DNA of 64,000 bases, from NCBI RefSeq assembly GCF_000376865.1, contig NZ_AQXQ01000005.1, positions 45,208-109,207 on the forward strand, written 5' to 3'. The notes below the pieces were generated by a model. That model did not search any database. It saw only the letters and a program-made list of their open reading frames with translations, and was not told where the DNA came from. This DNA comes from Thioalkalivibrio sp. ALJ7. Its GTDB lineage: Bacteria > Pseudomonadota > Gammaproteobacteria > Ectothiorhodospirales > Ectothiorhodospiraceae. A program made the position numbers and the translations under genes. Each line of letters starts with the position of its first letter. The stretch's first letter is position 1. Shown here one piece after another: positions 19,455 to 27,500 of this stretch.

Positions 19455-20478
19455 TCTCGCCGTCCTGACCCTGGTGGTGGTCTTGGCCCTGGGCGCTTCC
19501 TGGTGGCTGAGCGAGCACTATCGCGCCCAGCTCAATGCGCCGGTCGAGCTTGAGATGGCGGAGCGCTTCGAACTCGCGTCCGGGCAGGGCCTGCGCCAGG
19601 TCAGCCGCCGCTTTGCCGAGCGTGGCTGGGTGGAATCCGCTTGGGCGCTGGAGTTGTACGGCCGGCGGCAGGGCATCGCGCCCCGGCTACAGGCGGGCGA
19701 GTACGCTGTCACCCCGGGTATGACGCCACGCGACCTGATCCACGCCATGGCTCGTGGGGATGTGGTGCAGCACCGCCTTACCATTCCCGAAGGATGGACG
19801 GTGCGCCAGGCACTGGCCGCCCTGCGCAGCCACCCCGAGCTCGTGGGTCCGCCTGAATCGGTGGGAGTACATAACCTCCTGGAGGTCCTCGAGCTGGACG
19901 ATTTGGAGCACCCGGAAGGCTGGTTCCTGCCGGACACCTATTTCTTCGGCTCTGCAACGGACGCGCTGACGGTGCTGCAACGCGCCCATCGTTCGATGCG
20001 CATGCAGCTGGAACGCGCCTGGGAAGATCGCATTGAGGATCACCCGGTGGAGTCGCCCTACGACTTGCTGATTCTGGCCTCGATTATCGAACGCGAGACC
20101 GGCCGTGGTGACGAGCGTGACCGAGTGGCCGGGGTCTTCGTGAACCGCTTGCAACGCGGCATGCGTCTGCAAACCGACCCGACACTGCTCTATGTACAAG
20201 AACCGGGAGTGCAACGCCTGACCCGAGCCGAGCTGGATCGTGACCACCCCTACAATACCTATACCCGTGCCGGACTACCGCCCACGCCGATCGCATTGCC
20301 TGGGCGTGCCGCCCTGCAAGCCGCGGCCCGGCCCGCCGAAACCGATGACCTGTTCTTTGTCTCGCGCGGGGATGGCAGTCATCATTTCTCGGAGACCTAT
20401 CGCGAACACCGCGAGGCCGTGATCCGCTATCAGCTGGGCGGTGATGGCACTCGCTACGGTATTCGCAACCGCCGCTAA
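19441..20478 (+). CDS. mltG: Endolytic murein transglycosylase MltG
   Basis: Inner-membrane enzyme that cuts nascent glycan strands and is thought to end their elongation. 345 residues: a single N-terminal anchor (residues 5-24, LAVLTLVVVLALGASWWL), a LysM-like region with LQAGEYAVTPGMTPRDL, then the YceG catalytic fold with the active Glu in LASIIERETG (near 220), followed by NRLQRGMRLQTDPTLLY and YNTYTRAGLPPTPI. Start ATG 19441 lies inside the end of pabC (14-base overlap); the anchor begins immediately after it, which supports this choice. tmk follows by 17 bases. Confidence 0.95.
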   Translation: MKRISLAVLTLVVVLALGASWWLSEHYRAQLNAPVELEMAERFELASGQGLRQVSRRFAERGWVESAWALELYGRRQGIAPRLQAGEYAVTPGMTPRDLIHAMARGDVVQHRLTIPEGWTVRQALAALRSHPELVGPPESVGVHNLLEVLELDDLEHPEGWFLPDTYFFGSATDALTVLQRAHRSMRMQLERAWEDRIEDHPVESPYDLLILASIIERETGRGDERDRVAGVFVNRLQRGMRLQTDPTLLYVQEPGVQRLTRAELDRDHPYNTYTRAGLPPTPIALPGRAALQAAARPAETDDLFFVSRGDGSHHFSETYREHREAVIRYQLGGDGTRYGIRNRR

Positions 20479-20495
20479 CCGGAGTCGTGCTGACC

Positions 20496-21149
20496 ATGGA
20501 ATGCCCGTCCGACCCTGGCCGTTTCCTGGTCCTCGAAGGCATCGAGGGCTCGGGCAAAACCACCCAGATTGAACGACTGGAGACGGCACTGGGTGCCGCT
20601 GGGCGGTGCGTACGCAGTACCCGAGAACCCGGTGGAACCGCTCTGGGCGAACGTTTGCGGGGTCTGCTGCTGGACCCGGACCTACCGGGGATGTGCGCAG
20701 AATCCGAGCTGCTTTTGATGTTCGCTGCTCGCGCACAGCATCTGAGCGAGGTGATCCTTCCTGCCCTGAACGCGGGCGAGTGGGTCCTCAGTGACCGTTT
20801 CACCGATGCCTCCTACGCCTATCAGGGAGCCGGACGCGGTCTGGGCCTGGAGCGCATTGCGCCGCTCGAACAGTGGTTGCAGGGGGAGCTACGCCCAGAT
20901 CTGGTCATTCTGCTGGACATTGATGCCGAGACGGGGCTCTCGCGTGCGGTGCAGCGGGGGCGCAGAGACCGGATTGAGCGCGAGGCACTGGATTTCTTCG
21001 AGCGCGCCCGCCAGGCCTATCTGAAGCGGGCCGCCGAGACCCCCGATCGGTACCTGATCGTGGATGCAGCAGCCGATCCGGATACGGTGGCCGGGGACAT
21101 TATTGCGGGCGTTCGCGAGCGCCTGCCGCTACCCGCGTTGCGAGGGTAG
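20496..21149 (+). CDS. tmk: Thymidylate kinase
   Basis: Phosphorylates dTMP to dTDP. 217 residues with P-loop EGIEGSGKTTQ near residue 15, the DR(Y/F) dTMP-binding motif as LSDRFTDASYAYQGAGRG near 96, and a LID region RGRRDRIEREALDFFERAR. The frame also has GTG at 20487, but GGAG at 20481-20484 is correctly spaced only for the ATG at 20496. It sits between mltG and holB, the usual arrangement, with short gaps that suggest one transcript. Confidence 0.95.
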   Translation: MECPSDPGRFLVLEGIEGSGKTTQIERLETALGAAGRCVRSTREPGGTALGERLRGLLLDPDLPGMCAESELLLMFAARAQHLSEVILPALNAGEWVLSDRFTDASYAYQGAGRGLGLERIAPLEQWLQGELRPDLVILLDIDAETGLSRAVQRGRRDRIEREALDFFERARQAYLKRAAETPDRYLIVDAAADPDTVAGDIIAGVRERLPLPALRG

Positions 21150-21156
21150 GGCGACC

Positions 21157-22146
21157 ATGGATGCACCGGTCGTCGTGGAGGCGCTACCGCCCTGGCTGGA
21201 GAAACCGTGGGAGGGCCTGGTTCAACGCGGGCGCCAGGGCCGCTTGCCGACCGGCTTGCTGATCCACGGTGCCACCGGGGTGGGTAAGTCGCTCCTGACG
21301 CGGGCCCTGGTCCAGGCACTGTTGTGCCAGCGTGCCCAGGGCTCCGAACCCGCTTGCGGGGAATGCAATGGCTGCCGCAGCTTTCTGGGCGGCGTGCACC
21401 CCGAGGTGATGAGCCTGGAACCGGAGGAGGCGGGCAAGGAGATCCTCATTGCCGCGGCCCGCGAGGCAATCGAATTCTTGGGGCTCTCCGGATCCGGTGA
21501 CCTTCGCAGCGTGATGATCCGCCCCGCCGATGCATTGAACAGCAACGCAGCAAACGCCCTGTTGAAGACCCTGGAAGAACCCCCCTCTGGTGCGGTCCTG
21601 ATCCTGGAGGCGGCGCAGCCGGCCCGCTTGCCCGCCACCATCCGCAGCCGTTGCCAGATGATCGAGGTGCCCACGCCAAACCCTGGCGAGGCCAAGGCGT
21701 GGTTGCGGGGATTCGCCGAGGACCCCAATGCGGTGGACGAGGCCTATGCGGCCAGCCTCGAGAGACCACTCACCGCCCGCGACGTGCTCGTCGACCCCGA
21801 ACGCATGGCGCAATGGGCACAGGACCGCGAGGCCCTGATCACGCTCTTGCGCGGCCCCGGGATGACGGCGATGGCCGCGGCGATGCAGCGCTGCCTGCCC
21901 GAATCTTTGATTCCCCGGCTACAGGCCTTGCTGGTTGCCGCTCAACGTCTGTTGGTGACCGGCGAGCCGGATGCCTTCGGCCAGCAGTTTCCGCGCGAGC
22001 TGCTGGAGCCATTCGCTCGTCACAAGGGGGCGCGTCGCCTCGCCCAACTGTCGGCCGAGGCGCTTGTATGGCAACGCCAGGCCTCTCGCCAGCTGAACCC
22101 GCAGCTGCGTATGGAGGATATCGCGCTCGCGATCCTGCGGCGGTAA
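21157..22146 (+). CDS. holB: DNA polymerase III subunit delta'
   Basis: Clamp-loader subunit of the replicative polymerase. 329 residues: AAA+ core with IHGATGVGKSLLTRAL near 33, four-Cys zinc module (CQRAQGSEPACGECNGC) near 55-70, LKTLEEPPSGAVLIL near 140 and the sensor-1 SRC motif IRSRCQMIEVP near 165. E. coli delta' has a degenerate P-loop, whereas here GxxxxGKS is complete, so ATP binding is possible. ATG 21157 is seven bases after tmk; the longer open frame reads through tmk. Confidence 0.93.
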   Translation: MDAPVVVEALPPWLEKPWEGLVQRGRQGRLPTGLLIHGATGVGKSLLTRALVQALLCQRAQGSEPACGECNGCRSFLGGVHPEVMSLEPEEAGKEILIAAAREAIEFLGLSGSGDLRSVMIRPADALNSNAANALLKTLEEPPSGAVLILEAAQPARLPATIRSRCQMIEVPTPNPGEAKAWLRGFAEDPNAVDEAYAASLERPLTARDVLVDPERMAQWAQDREALITLLRGPGMTAMAAAMQRCLPESLIPRLQALLVAAQRLLVTGEPDAFGQQFPRELLEPFARHKGARRLAQLSAEALVWQRQASRQLNPQLRMEDIALAILRR

Positions 22147-22247
22147 TACCCCCATCTCACGCCGCCTGTCGGGCCGGGGTGGCGCGCGGTTGGTCCGATG
22201 GGTGATACTCATCGACCCAGCAGTTTTCTGGTCACTCAGGAGGGTCT

Positions 22248-22586
22248 ATGGCCGGGCAGGGCATGCTCACCTTGGCAATCAAGGAAAAACCCGCGCTGTA
22301 TGCCGCGTACATGCCGTTCGTGACCAATGGGGGTCTGTTCATCCCTACGGACAAGGCCTACAAGCTGGGAGACCAGGTGTTCCTGCTGCTGTCGTTGCTG
22401 GAAGACTCGGACCGGCTGCCGACCCCATGCACCGTCGTCTGGATCACGCCACCCCGGGCCCAGGGCAATCGCCTCCGGGGAATCGGCGTGCAATTCAACA
22501 AATCGGACAAGGGAGTGACCCATCGTCGGATCGAGGAACACCTGGGCGGGATGCTGAATTCCGACCGCAAGACTCATACCTTCTAA
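22248..22586 (+). CDS. pilZ: PilZ-domain protein (type IV pilus PilZ)
   Basis: A 112-residue PilZ protein. The order holB-pilZ is that of the founding member in Pseudomonas, which is needed for type IV pilus assembly. The core reads FVTNGGLFIPTDKAYKLGDQVFLLL and CTVVWITPPR with IGVQFN. It lacks the RxxxR segment of canonical cyclic-di-GMP receptors, as does Pseudomonas PilZ itself, so it probably does not bind the nucleotide but works with FimX/PilB partners. A strong AGGAGG precedes the ATG at 22248. The usual following tatD gene is missing. Confidence 0.9.
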   Translation: MAGQGMLTLAIKEKPALYAAYMPFVTNGGLFIPTDKAYKLGDQVFLLLSLLEDSDRLPTPCTVVWITPPRAQGNRLRGIGVQFNKSDKGVTHRRIEEHLGGMLNSDRKTHTF

Positions 22587-22601
22587 TTCTCGCTTTGTCT
22601 G

Positions 22602-22627
22602 GGGGCCGCACGGGTTCCGTGGTCCCC
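22602..22627. terminator. Hairpin between convergent pilZ and aminotransferase genes
   Basis: GGGG/CCCC and CACGG/CCGTG stems separated by a small internal loop, with a GTT apical loop. There is no T run on either side, so efficiency is doubtful. Confidence 0.35.
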
Positions 22628-22633
22628 ATTCGG

Positions 22634-23767
22634 TCAGCTTGTACGAACCGTCCTAGTCGTGCGCAGCGATTCCCTCAGAAACTCCAGCGCGTGATCAATC
22701 TGCTCCCGCGTCAGATAGAAATGAGGAGAGAAACGGATGCCTCCGCCGCGCAGGGCACAGAGAATGCCGTGTCCCTGCAACGATGCGTAGAGGGCGTCGA
22801 GATCCTCCACCGGGGGGCGGAAGGTCAGGATGCCGGCCCGCCGACCCTTCGGTGTCAGAATGTGACAATCCAGCGAACGCAGACCATCCTCCAGGTGGAG
22901 CCAGTGTTCGCGGATATCGTGGTCGACCGTGTCCAGGCCGGTCTCCAGCAGCAATGACAAGCTCGCGTGCAGGGCATGAATACCGAGCATGTTCGGGCTA
23001 CCCGGTTCGAAGCGCCGTGCACTGGCTGCCGGTTCGATCTCCGGGTTCGAGAAATCACCCGCGTGGGCCAGCATGTTCCAGCCATACTCCTGCAGCGTCA
23101 GCCGTTCACGGATCTCGGGGTTCACGTAAAACACCCCGATACCCTCCGGTGCCAACAACCACTTGTGCGCGTCGGCCATGACGAAATCGGCGTGGCAGCC
23201 CGGCGCATCAAAGGGCAGGGCGCCAAGATGCTGAATCGCATCGACACAGAACAGAATGCGGCGCGCACGGAGTTCCGCCCCCAGCGCCTGGATATCAATC
23301 CGCATCCCGCTGTCGTAACGCACCGCGCTGGCGGCTACCAGCTTTGTCTGAGCATCGCAGGCGGCGAGCAGATCGCGCTCCGGTTCTTCACCGATCGGTA
23401 CTTCCCGCGCCTCGATTCCGAAGCGTTCGGCGGCGGCTAGCCAGACGACACGGTTGGAAGGGAATTCCCCAGCCGGAAACACGACATTGTCTCCCGGCTT
23501 CCAATCCAGCCCGAAGGCCACCATGGAAAGGGCCTCGGAGGTGTTCTTCACGAATGCGATGTCGTCGGCAGCGGGCGCGCCAATCAGGGCCCGGGCGAGT
23601 TCCCGTGTGGCATCTACGTGTCGCATCCACTGCAGGTAATCACGGGAACCATGCCCCACGTTCTCACCCGCAAAACGGCAAACGGCCTCTTCGGTACGCC
23701 TGGGCCAAGGGCCGACCGCGGCATGATTCAGATGGATAATCCCTTCCTGCGGAAATTCGGGGTGCAT
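22634..23767 (-). CDS. Class V aminotransferase / cysteine desulfurase-like PLP enzyme
   Basis: A 377-residue fold-type I PLP enzyme of the class V group (isopenicillin-N epimerase/CsdA-like). N-terminus IHLNHAAVGPWPRRT is the family opening; the PLP Asp is in CVDAIQHLGA near 200 and the Schiff-base Lys in FVMADAHKWLLAPEGIGVF near 222; GSPNMLGIHAL is near 275. A cysteine nucleophile loop typical of IscS/SufS is not evident in the C-terminal third, so cysteine desulfurase activity is doubtful. AGGAGGA lies six bases before ATG 23767. The same frame is open far upstream, but that is the antisense of bioA. No neighbour reveals the substrate. Confidence 0.85.
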   Translation of the reverse strand: MHPEFPQEGIIHLNHAAVGPWPRRTEEAVCRFAGENVGHGSRDYLQWMRHVDATRELARALIGAPAADDIAFVKNTSEALSMVAFGLDWKPGDNVVFPAGEFPSNRVVWLAAAERFGIEAREVPIGEEPERDLLAACDAQTKLVAASAVRYDSGMRIDIQALGAELRARRILFCVDAIQHLGALPFDAPGCHADFVMADAHKWLLAPEGIGVFYVNPEIRERLTLQEYGWNMLAHAGDFSNPEIEPAASARRFEPGSPNMLGIHALHASLSLLLETGLDTVDHDIREHWLHLEDGLRSLDCHILTPKGRRAGILTFRPPVEDLDALYASLQGHGILCALRGGGIRFSPHFYLTREQIDHALEFLRESLRTTRTVRTS

Positions 23768-23995
23768 GCGTTCCTCCTGTGCGGGAGCAAAAGGGTAACC
23801 CACTCGAAATCGTGTTGGGAGCGCACGAACCCATCCGACCAGACGGTTTGGCCGGAGAAGGCCATGTGATCCGGACTGGTCACTAGACAGACAAGCCGTT
23901 CCGATCCCGCGCATTCGGTGTCCGATTGTCCGTCCAAGCGGCAAAATCCGCCGATGAACGCCGCGTACCCAGCCTGCTTTGGCACAATACCCGCC
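23768..23995. other. 228-base divergent gap before bioA with nested inverted repeats
   Basis: GACCAG (23838-23843) and CTGGTC (about 23876-23881) flank an inner TGGCC/GGCCA hairpin (23849-23864). No convincing sigma-70 promoter could be fixed for either gene. The structure could be an operator or leader; no biotin-operator (BirA-type) sequence was recognised. Confidence 0.3.
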
Positions 23996-25354
23996 ATGGA
24001 CAACGAGACCCTCAAGAAGCGCGACCTGCGTGCCCTGTGGCACCCCTGCACCCAGATGAAGGATTACGGAGAAGAAGGGACGCTGCCACTCCTTCCGATC
24101 CAACGCGGGGAGGGCGTCTGGCTCTACGACTTTGATGGCAACCGTTACCTCGATGCCATCAGCTCCTGGTGGGTCAACCTGTTCGGCCACGCCAACCCCC
24201 GCATTGGCGATGCGGTGAAGGAACAGCTGGATCAGCTCGAACACGTGATCCTGGCGGGATGTACTCACGAGCCCGTCGTCGAGTTGTGCGAGCGCCTGAT
24301 CGATCTCACTCCGGAAGGCCTCGACCGCGTGTTTCTGGCCGACAACGGCAGCGCCGGCGTCGAGGTTGCGCTCAAGATGAGCTTTCACTACTGGCTGAAT
24401 ATCGGCAAGCCGGAAAAGACCCGCTTTATCCGCCTCTCCAACAGTTATCACGGGGAGACTCTGGGGGCGCTGTCGGTTAGTGATGTACCGCTTTACAGTG
24501 CGACCTACGAACCCTTGATGCTGGATGTAATCACTGTGCCGGCCCCCGATTGCTTCGAGCGCGAGGCCGGCGAGAGCTGCGAAGATGTCGCGCGGCGTCA
24601 GTTTCACCACATGGAAGACGCGCTCGCGCGCCACGCCGACGAAGTCTGTGCCGTGATCGTCGAACCCCTGGTGCAATGTGCCGGCCACATGCGCATGTAC
24701 GACCCGGAGTATCTGCGCCTGTTACGCGAGGCCTGCGATCGCCACGGTGTCCATTTGATCGCCGACGAGATCGCGGTGGGGTTTGGCCGCACGGGAACGT
24801 TGTTCGCCTGTGAACAGGGACCGATCACGCCCGATTTCATGTGCCTGTCCAAGGGTCTGACCGCGGGCTACCTCCCAATGGCCGCCGTACTTACCACTGA
24901 GACGGTCTATCAAGCGTTCTATGACGATTACGAACGTCTTAACATGTTCCTGCATTCCCATTCCTATACCGGCAACCCATTGGCCTGCAGAGCGGCACTG
25001 GCCACGCTTGATATCTTCACGACGGATCCCGTTATCGCGAATAATAAGCGACTTGCGCAGCATATGCAGAAACGACTTGAACCATTGCACGATCATCCTC
25101 ATGTGGCCGACGTGCGCCAGCATGGGATGATCGCCGCCGTTGAGCTCGTACAGGATAAGTTCCGCAAGACCCCATACCCATGGCAGGAGCGTCGCGGCCT
25201 GCATATCTATCGCCACGGTCTGACGCGCGGGGCGTTGCTACGGCCACTCGGAAACGTCAGCTATCTGATGCCGCCGTACGTGATTACCGAGGAACAGATC
25301 GATTTTCTGGTCGAGGTCATGACCGAGGGGATCGAACAGGCCGTACGGGCCTGA
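23996..25354 (+). CDS. bioA: Adenosylmethionine-8-amino-7-oxononanoate aminotransferase
   Basis: Transfers the amino group of S-adenosylmethionine to 8-amino-7-oxononanoate, giving 7,8-diaminononanoate in biotin synthesis. 452 residues, class III PLP fold: LWHPCTQMKDYG near residue 14, SSWWVNLFGHANP near 55, the PLP Asp in LIADEIAVGFGRTG near 255, Lys in MCLSKGLTAGYLPMA near 285, and HSYTGNPLACRAA near 320. The HPCTQM and SSWWVN blocks are diagnostic for BioA over other class III enzymes. ATG 23996 is favoured by alignment although no Shine-Dalgarno is visible; ATG 23954 is an alternative. It stands alone, away from any other bio gene. Confidence 0.92.
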   Translation: MDNETLKKRDLRALWHPCTQMKDYGEEGTLPLLPIQRGEGVWLYDFDGNRYLDAISSWWVNLFGHANPRIGDAVKEQLDQLEHVILAGCTHEPVVELCERLIDLTPEGLDRVFLADNGSAGVEVALKMSFHYWLNIGKPEKTRFIRLSNSYHGETLGALSVSDVPLYSATYEPLMLDVITVPAPDCFEREAGESCEDVARRQFHHMEDALARHADEVCAVIVEPLVQCAGHMRMYDPEYLRLLREACDRHGVHLIADEIAVGFGRTGTLFACEQGPITPDFMCLSKGLTAGYLPMAAVLTTETVYQAFYDDYERLNMFLHSHSYTGNPLACRAALATLDIFTTDPVIANNKRLAQHMQKRLEPLHDHPHVADVRQHGMIAAVELVQDKFRKTPYPWQERRGLHIYRHGLTRGALLRPLGNVSYLMPPYVITEEQIDFLVEVMTEGIEQAVRA

Positions 25355-25441
25355 TCGAAGCGCGCCGAAAGGCCGCACAGAGAGTGGATGGGACGAGAGT
25401 TCAGTACCGACAACACGCCTCTTGGCCCATCCTTAACGACG

Positions 25442-25457
25442 CATAATACATATTATG
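25442..25457. repeat. AT-rich palindrome in the bioA/mtnP convergent gap
   Basis: CATAATA and TATTATG face each other across two bases in an otherwise GC-rich sequence; TTAAC and GTTAA occur just outside. There is no T run in the right place for a terminator. The remaining ~195-base gap shows no gene. Confidence 0.5.
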
Positions 25458-25549
25458 TTAAATCGTATGTTTGGGATTGGGTATGGCACGTCCGCGACGC
25501 TCCGGTACCGCGCGTCTGGCCCCCACTGCTCCGATTTGCGGCGCTCTTT

Positions 25550-26302
25550 TCAGGACAGGCTGTCGATGACGTGAGTCAGGATCTGTTTCACCCGTGCCAT
25601 GCCAACATCAAGATTGGCGGCAATATCTTCCATGGTGATTTCCCCATCGGCGCGACCCGCCGCCCAGTTGGCGATCACCGCGCAGCAGGCGTAGTTCAGG
25701 CCGAGTTCTCGAGCCAACGCTGCTTCCGGCATACCCGTCATGCCGACCAGGTCGCAGCCATCTCGCTCCAGTCGGTCGATCTCTGCCGCGGTCTCGAGCC
25801 GTGGACCCTGGGTGGCGCCGTAGGTCCCGTGGTCGACGGCTGCAATGTCCAACTCGTCGATGGCATGGATCAGGGTCTGTCGGACCGTCTCGCTATAGGG
25901 CCAGGTCATGTCGATATGGGTAACACCCTGCTCGTCACCCCCGTCGAAGAAGGTGTTGGCCCGTGACCAGGTGTAATCAATAATCTGATCCGGAATGGCC
26001 ACCACACCGGGTTTCATCTCCTCGGCAATCCCACCGACGGCGGCCACCGCCACCACGTAGTCGACTCCCGCATTGCGCAGGGCCCAGATATTGGCGCGGT
26101 AGTTCACCTGATGTGGTGGAATCGTATGACGCGCACCGTGGCGCGGCAGGAACACGATCTCGATCTCGTTCAGGCGGCCGAATACCAGGGGGCCGGAGGG
26201 CTCGCCATACGGGGTATGCATCACCTGTCGACGTGTAATCTCAAGATCTTTCAGCTGTGTCAGGCCTGTTCCGCCAATCACGGCAATACGGGGTGAAGAC
26301 AT
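25550..26302 (-). CDS. mtnP: S-methyl-5'-thioinosine phosphorylase (MTA phosphorylase family)
   Basis: Purine nucleoside phosphorylase family member predicted to cleave methylthioinosine with phosphate to hypoxanthine and methylthioribose-1-phosphate. 250 residues: AVIGGTGL at residues 6-13, FLPRHGARHTIPPHQVNYRAN near 52, AVAAVGGI near 85, GPRLETAAEI near 165, and MTGMPEAALARELG near 188. Where adenine-specific MTA phosphorylases have an Asp-containing segment (SDYD type), this protein has VIANWAAG, the pattern of the Pseudomonas MTI phosphorylase. It lies 17 bases after hpt, which would salvage the released hypoxanthine, and near nagZ, as in Pseudomonas. An MTA deaminase would be needed and is not in the window. 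Plain MTA phosphorylase is the alternative. Confidence 0.82.
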   Translation of the reverse strand: MSSPRIAVIGGTGLTQLKDLEITRRQVMHTPYGEPSGPLVFGRLNEIEIVFLPRHGARHTIPPHQVNYRANIWALRNAGVDYVVAVAAVGGIAEEMKPGVVAIPDQIIDYTWSRANTFFDGGDEQGVTHIDMTWPYSETVRQTLIHAIDELDIAAVDHGTYGATQGPRLETAAEIDRLERDGCDLVGMTGMPEAALARELGLNYACCAVIANWAAGRADGEITMEDIAANLDVGMARVKQILTHVIDSLS

Positions 26303-26319
26303 GGGTGCCTCGGGCGGGG

Positions 26320-26871
26320 TTAGTGATCGGCCACGGCGAAAATGCCGGGGGCGTTTCGCAGGTAATCCTGGTAGTCCATGCCGTACCCGAACAGGTAGCG
26401 GTTGGGCGCCTCCAGGGCCGCGTAATCCACGGTGATCGCCGGATCACGCTCTGGATTGTGTTTGTCGACCAGTACGATGGAAAGCACTTGTTCGGCACCC
26501 TGCTCCATGCAGAACGTCTTGATGCCTTCCAGGGTAATGCCACCATCGAGGATGTCGTCGACAATCACCACCGTCCGGCCCTTAAGCGGTGCCTGCGGTC
26601 GCGCCAGCCAGTGCAAGTGGTCCCCGCCGTGTGTAGCACCGCGATAACGAGTCGCATGCAGGTAATCGACTTGCATGGGGAACGACCAGCGAGTCAGCAA
26701 CCCGCCCAGGATCACCACGCCGCCATTCATCACACCCAGTACCAACGGGTTGCGGTTTTTGAGCACCGCCGCCGTACGTTCGGCTAGCCGATCAATCGCC
26801 GTCTCCACCGCATCGCGACTGAAGAGACAATCGGCATCGCGCAGTGTGGCTCGGGCCTGTTCCGGGCTCAT
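26320..26871 (-). CDS. hpt: Hypoxanthine-guanine phosphoribosyltransferase
   Basis: Salvages hypoxanthine (and guanine) to IMP/GMP using PRPP. 183 residues, type I phosphoribosyltransferase fold: LGVMNGGVVILGGLL near 47, the PRPP loop VVIVDDILDGGITLEG near 100, and NRYLFGYGMDYQDYLRN near 160. ATG 26871 has AGGA six bases upstream, better than the alternative at 26889. The gene precedes the methylthioinosine phosphorylase by 17 bases, so the base released by that enzyme is used by its operon partner. Confidence 0.92.
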   Translation of the reverse strand: MSPEQARATLRDADCLFSRDAVETAIDRLAERTAAVLKNRNPLVLGVMNGGVVILGGLLTRWSFPMQVDYLHATRYRGATHGGDHLHWLARPQAPLKGRTVVIVDDILDGGITLEGIKTFCMEQGAEQVLSIVLVDKHNPERDPAITVDYAALEAPNRYLFGYGMDYQDYLRNAPGIFAVADH

Positions 26872-26959
26872 GGCATGTCCTAAGGGCATCGGTGCGGAGA
26901 ATCATGTCCGAGCGGCCGGAGCGAGGCAAGCGCGCGGGTTCCGAACCTCGGAAACGCAA

Positions 26960-26983
26960 CCGGCCGGCACAAGGGCCGGCCGG
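26960..26983 (-). terminator. Terminator of the DsrE-like gene
   Basis: A perfect 9-bp stem (CCGGCCGGC / GCCGGCCGG) with a 6-base loop, 24 bases after the DsrE-like stop on the minus strand; the 3' side reads TTGCGTTT. Confidence 0.65.
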
Positions 26984-27006
26984 CTGGCAATCAAACGACG
27001 GTAACC

Positions 27007-27375
27007 TTAGTAGGTAAAGGTAACCGTGTCGTCGTCCATCGCTTCGGAGATGACGTAGGCGCCGCCCACGGTTTCTTCGATCTCCGGAATCAGGTCGTTG
27101 CCCCACAGGTCCAGCGTCGGGGTGCAGACCTTCATGACAACGCCCGCCTCGTGGGCATCTTTCATGAAGTCGTAGACGCTCTTGCTGGAGCCTTCCTGCA
27201 CGAACAGGTTTTCGGCAACACCCTTCTTGGCCAATTCGCCGGCACGGCCGGTCATCACGACTTCAACGTCGTATTCCATGGCGGCGGCCACAGTGGCCTG
27301 GAAGAACGGGGCGCCCAGCTCGGACGGGTTTGTCGGGTCAGTGTTGACCATGACGATCAGGAGCTTATCGGCCAT
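27007..27375 (-). CDS. DsrE/DsrF-like family protein
   Basis: A 122-residue soluble protein with the DsrE/F-type alpha/beta fold: KLLIVMVNTDPTNPSELGAPFFQA at the N-terminus (family opening), EVVMTGRAGELAKKG near 40, and a C-terminal half with the only cysteine in MKVCTPTLDLWG near residue 83. DsrE-type proteins take part in sulfur relay in sulfur oxidisers, but without partners (dsrFH, tusA, rhodanese) the role here is uncertain. It is a one-gene unit with a near-consensus promoter and a strong terminator, suggesting high constitutive expression. GGAG sits before ATG 27375. No frame problem is seen. Confidence 0.8.
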   Translation of the reverse strand: MADKLLIVMVNTDPTNPSELGAPFFQATVAAAMEYDVEVVMTGRAGELAKKGVAENLFVQEGSSKSVYDFMKDAHEAGVVMKVCTPTLDLWGNDLIPEIEETVGGAYVISEAMDDDTVTFTY

Positions 27376-27441
27376 TTTTTATCTCCAACTCAAGTGGTGA
27401 ATGTGAATATTAATAGCTGCTCAACCGCAATCCGGTGGCGC

Positions 27442-27471
27442 ATTATAGGCGGGTCGGCCCGCGGGCGCCAA
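27442..27471 (-). promoter_or_regulatory. Strong promoter of the DsrE-like gene
   Basis: On the minus strand TTGGCG (27471-27466) and a perfect TATAAT (27447-27442) are separated by 18 bases, 66 bases before the ATG. The leader also carries an AT-rich AATATTAATA block (27406-27415). Confidence 0.6.
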
Positions 27472-27500
27472 TGGACCCCCAAAGGCACCCTTTGCGGCGC

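Noticed and set aside
23975..23995. Possible sigma-54 promoter (TGGCAC) before bioA
   Set aside because: The -12 GC element is absent at the required spacing and the site abuts the start codon.
23768..24688. Extension of the class V aminotransferase frame by 307 residues upstream
   Set aside because: The extension is antisense to the conserved bioA gene, and a perfect ribosome site precedes the internal ATG at 23767.
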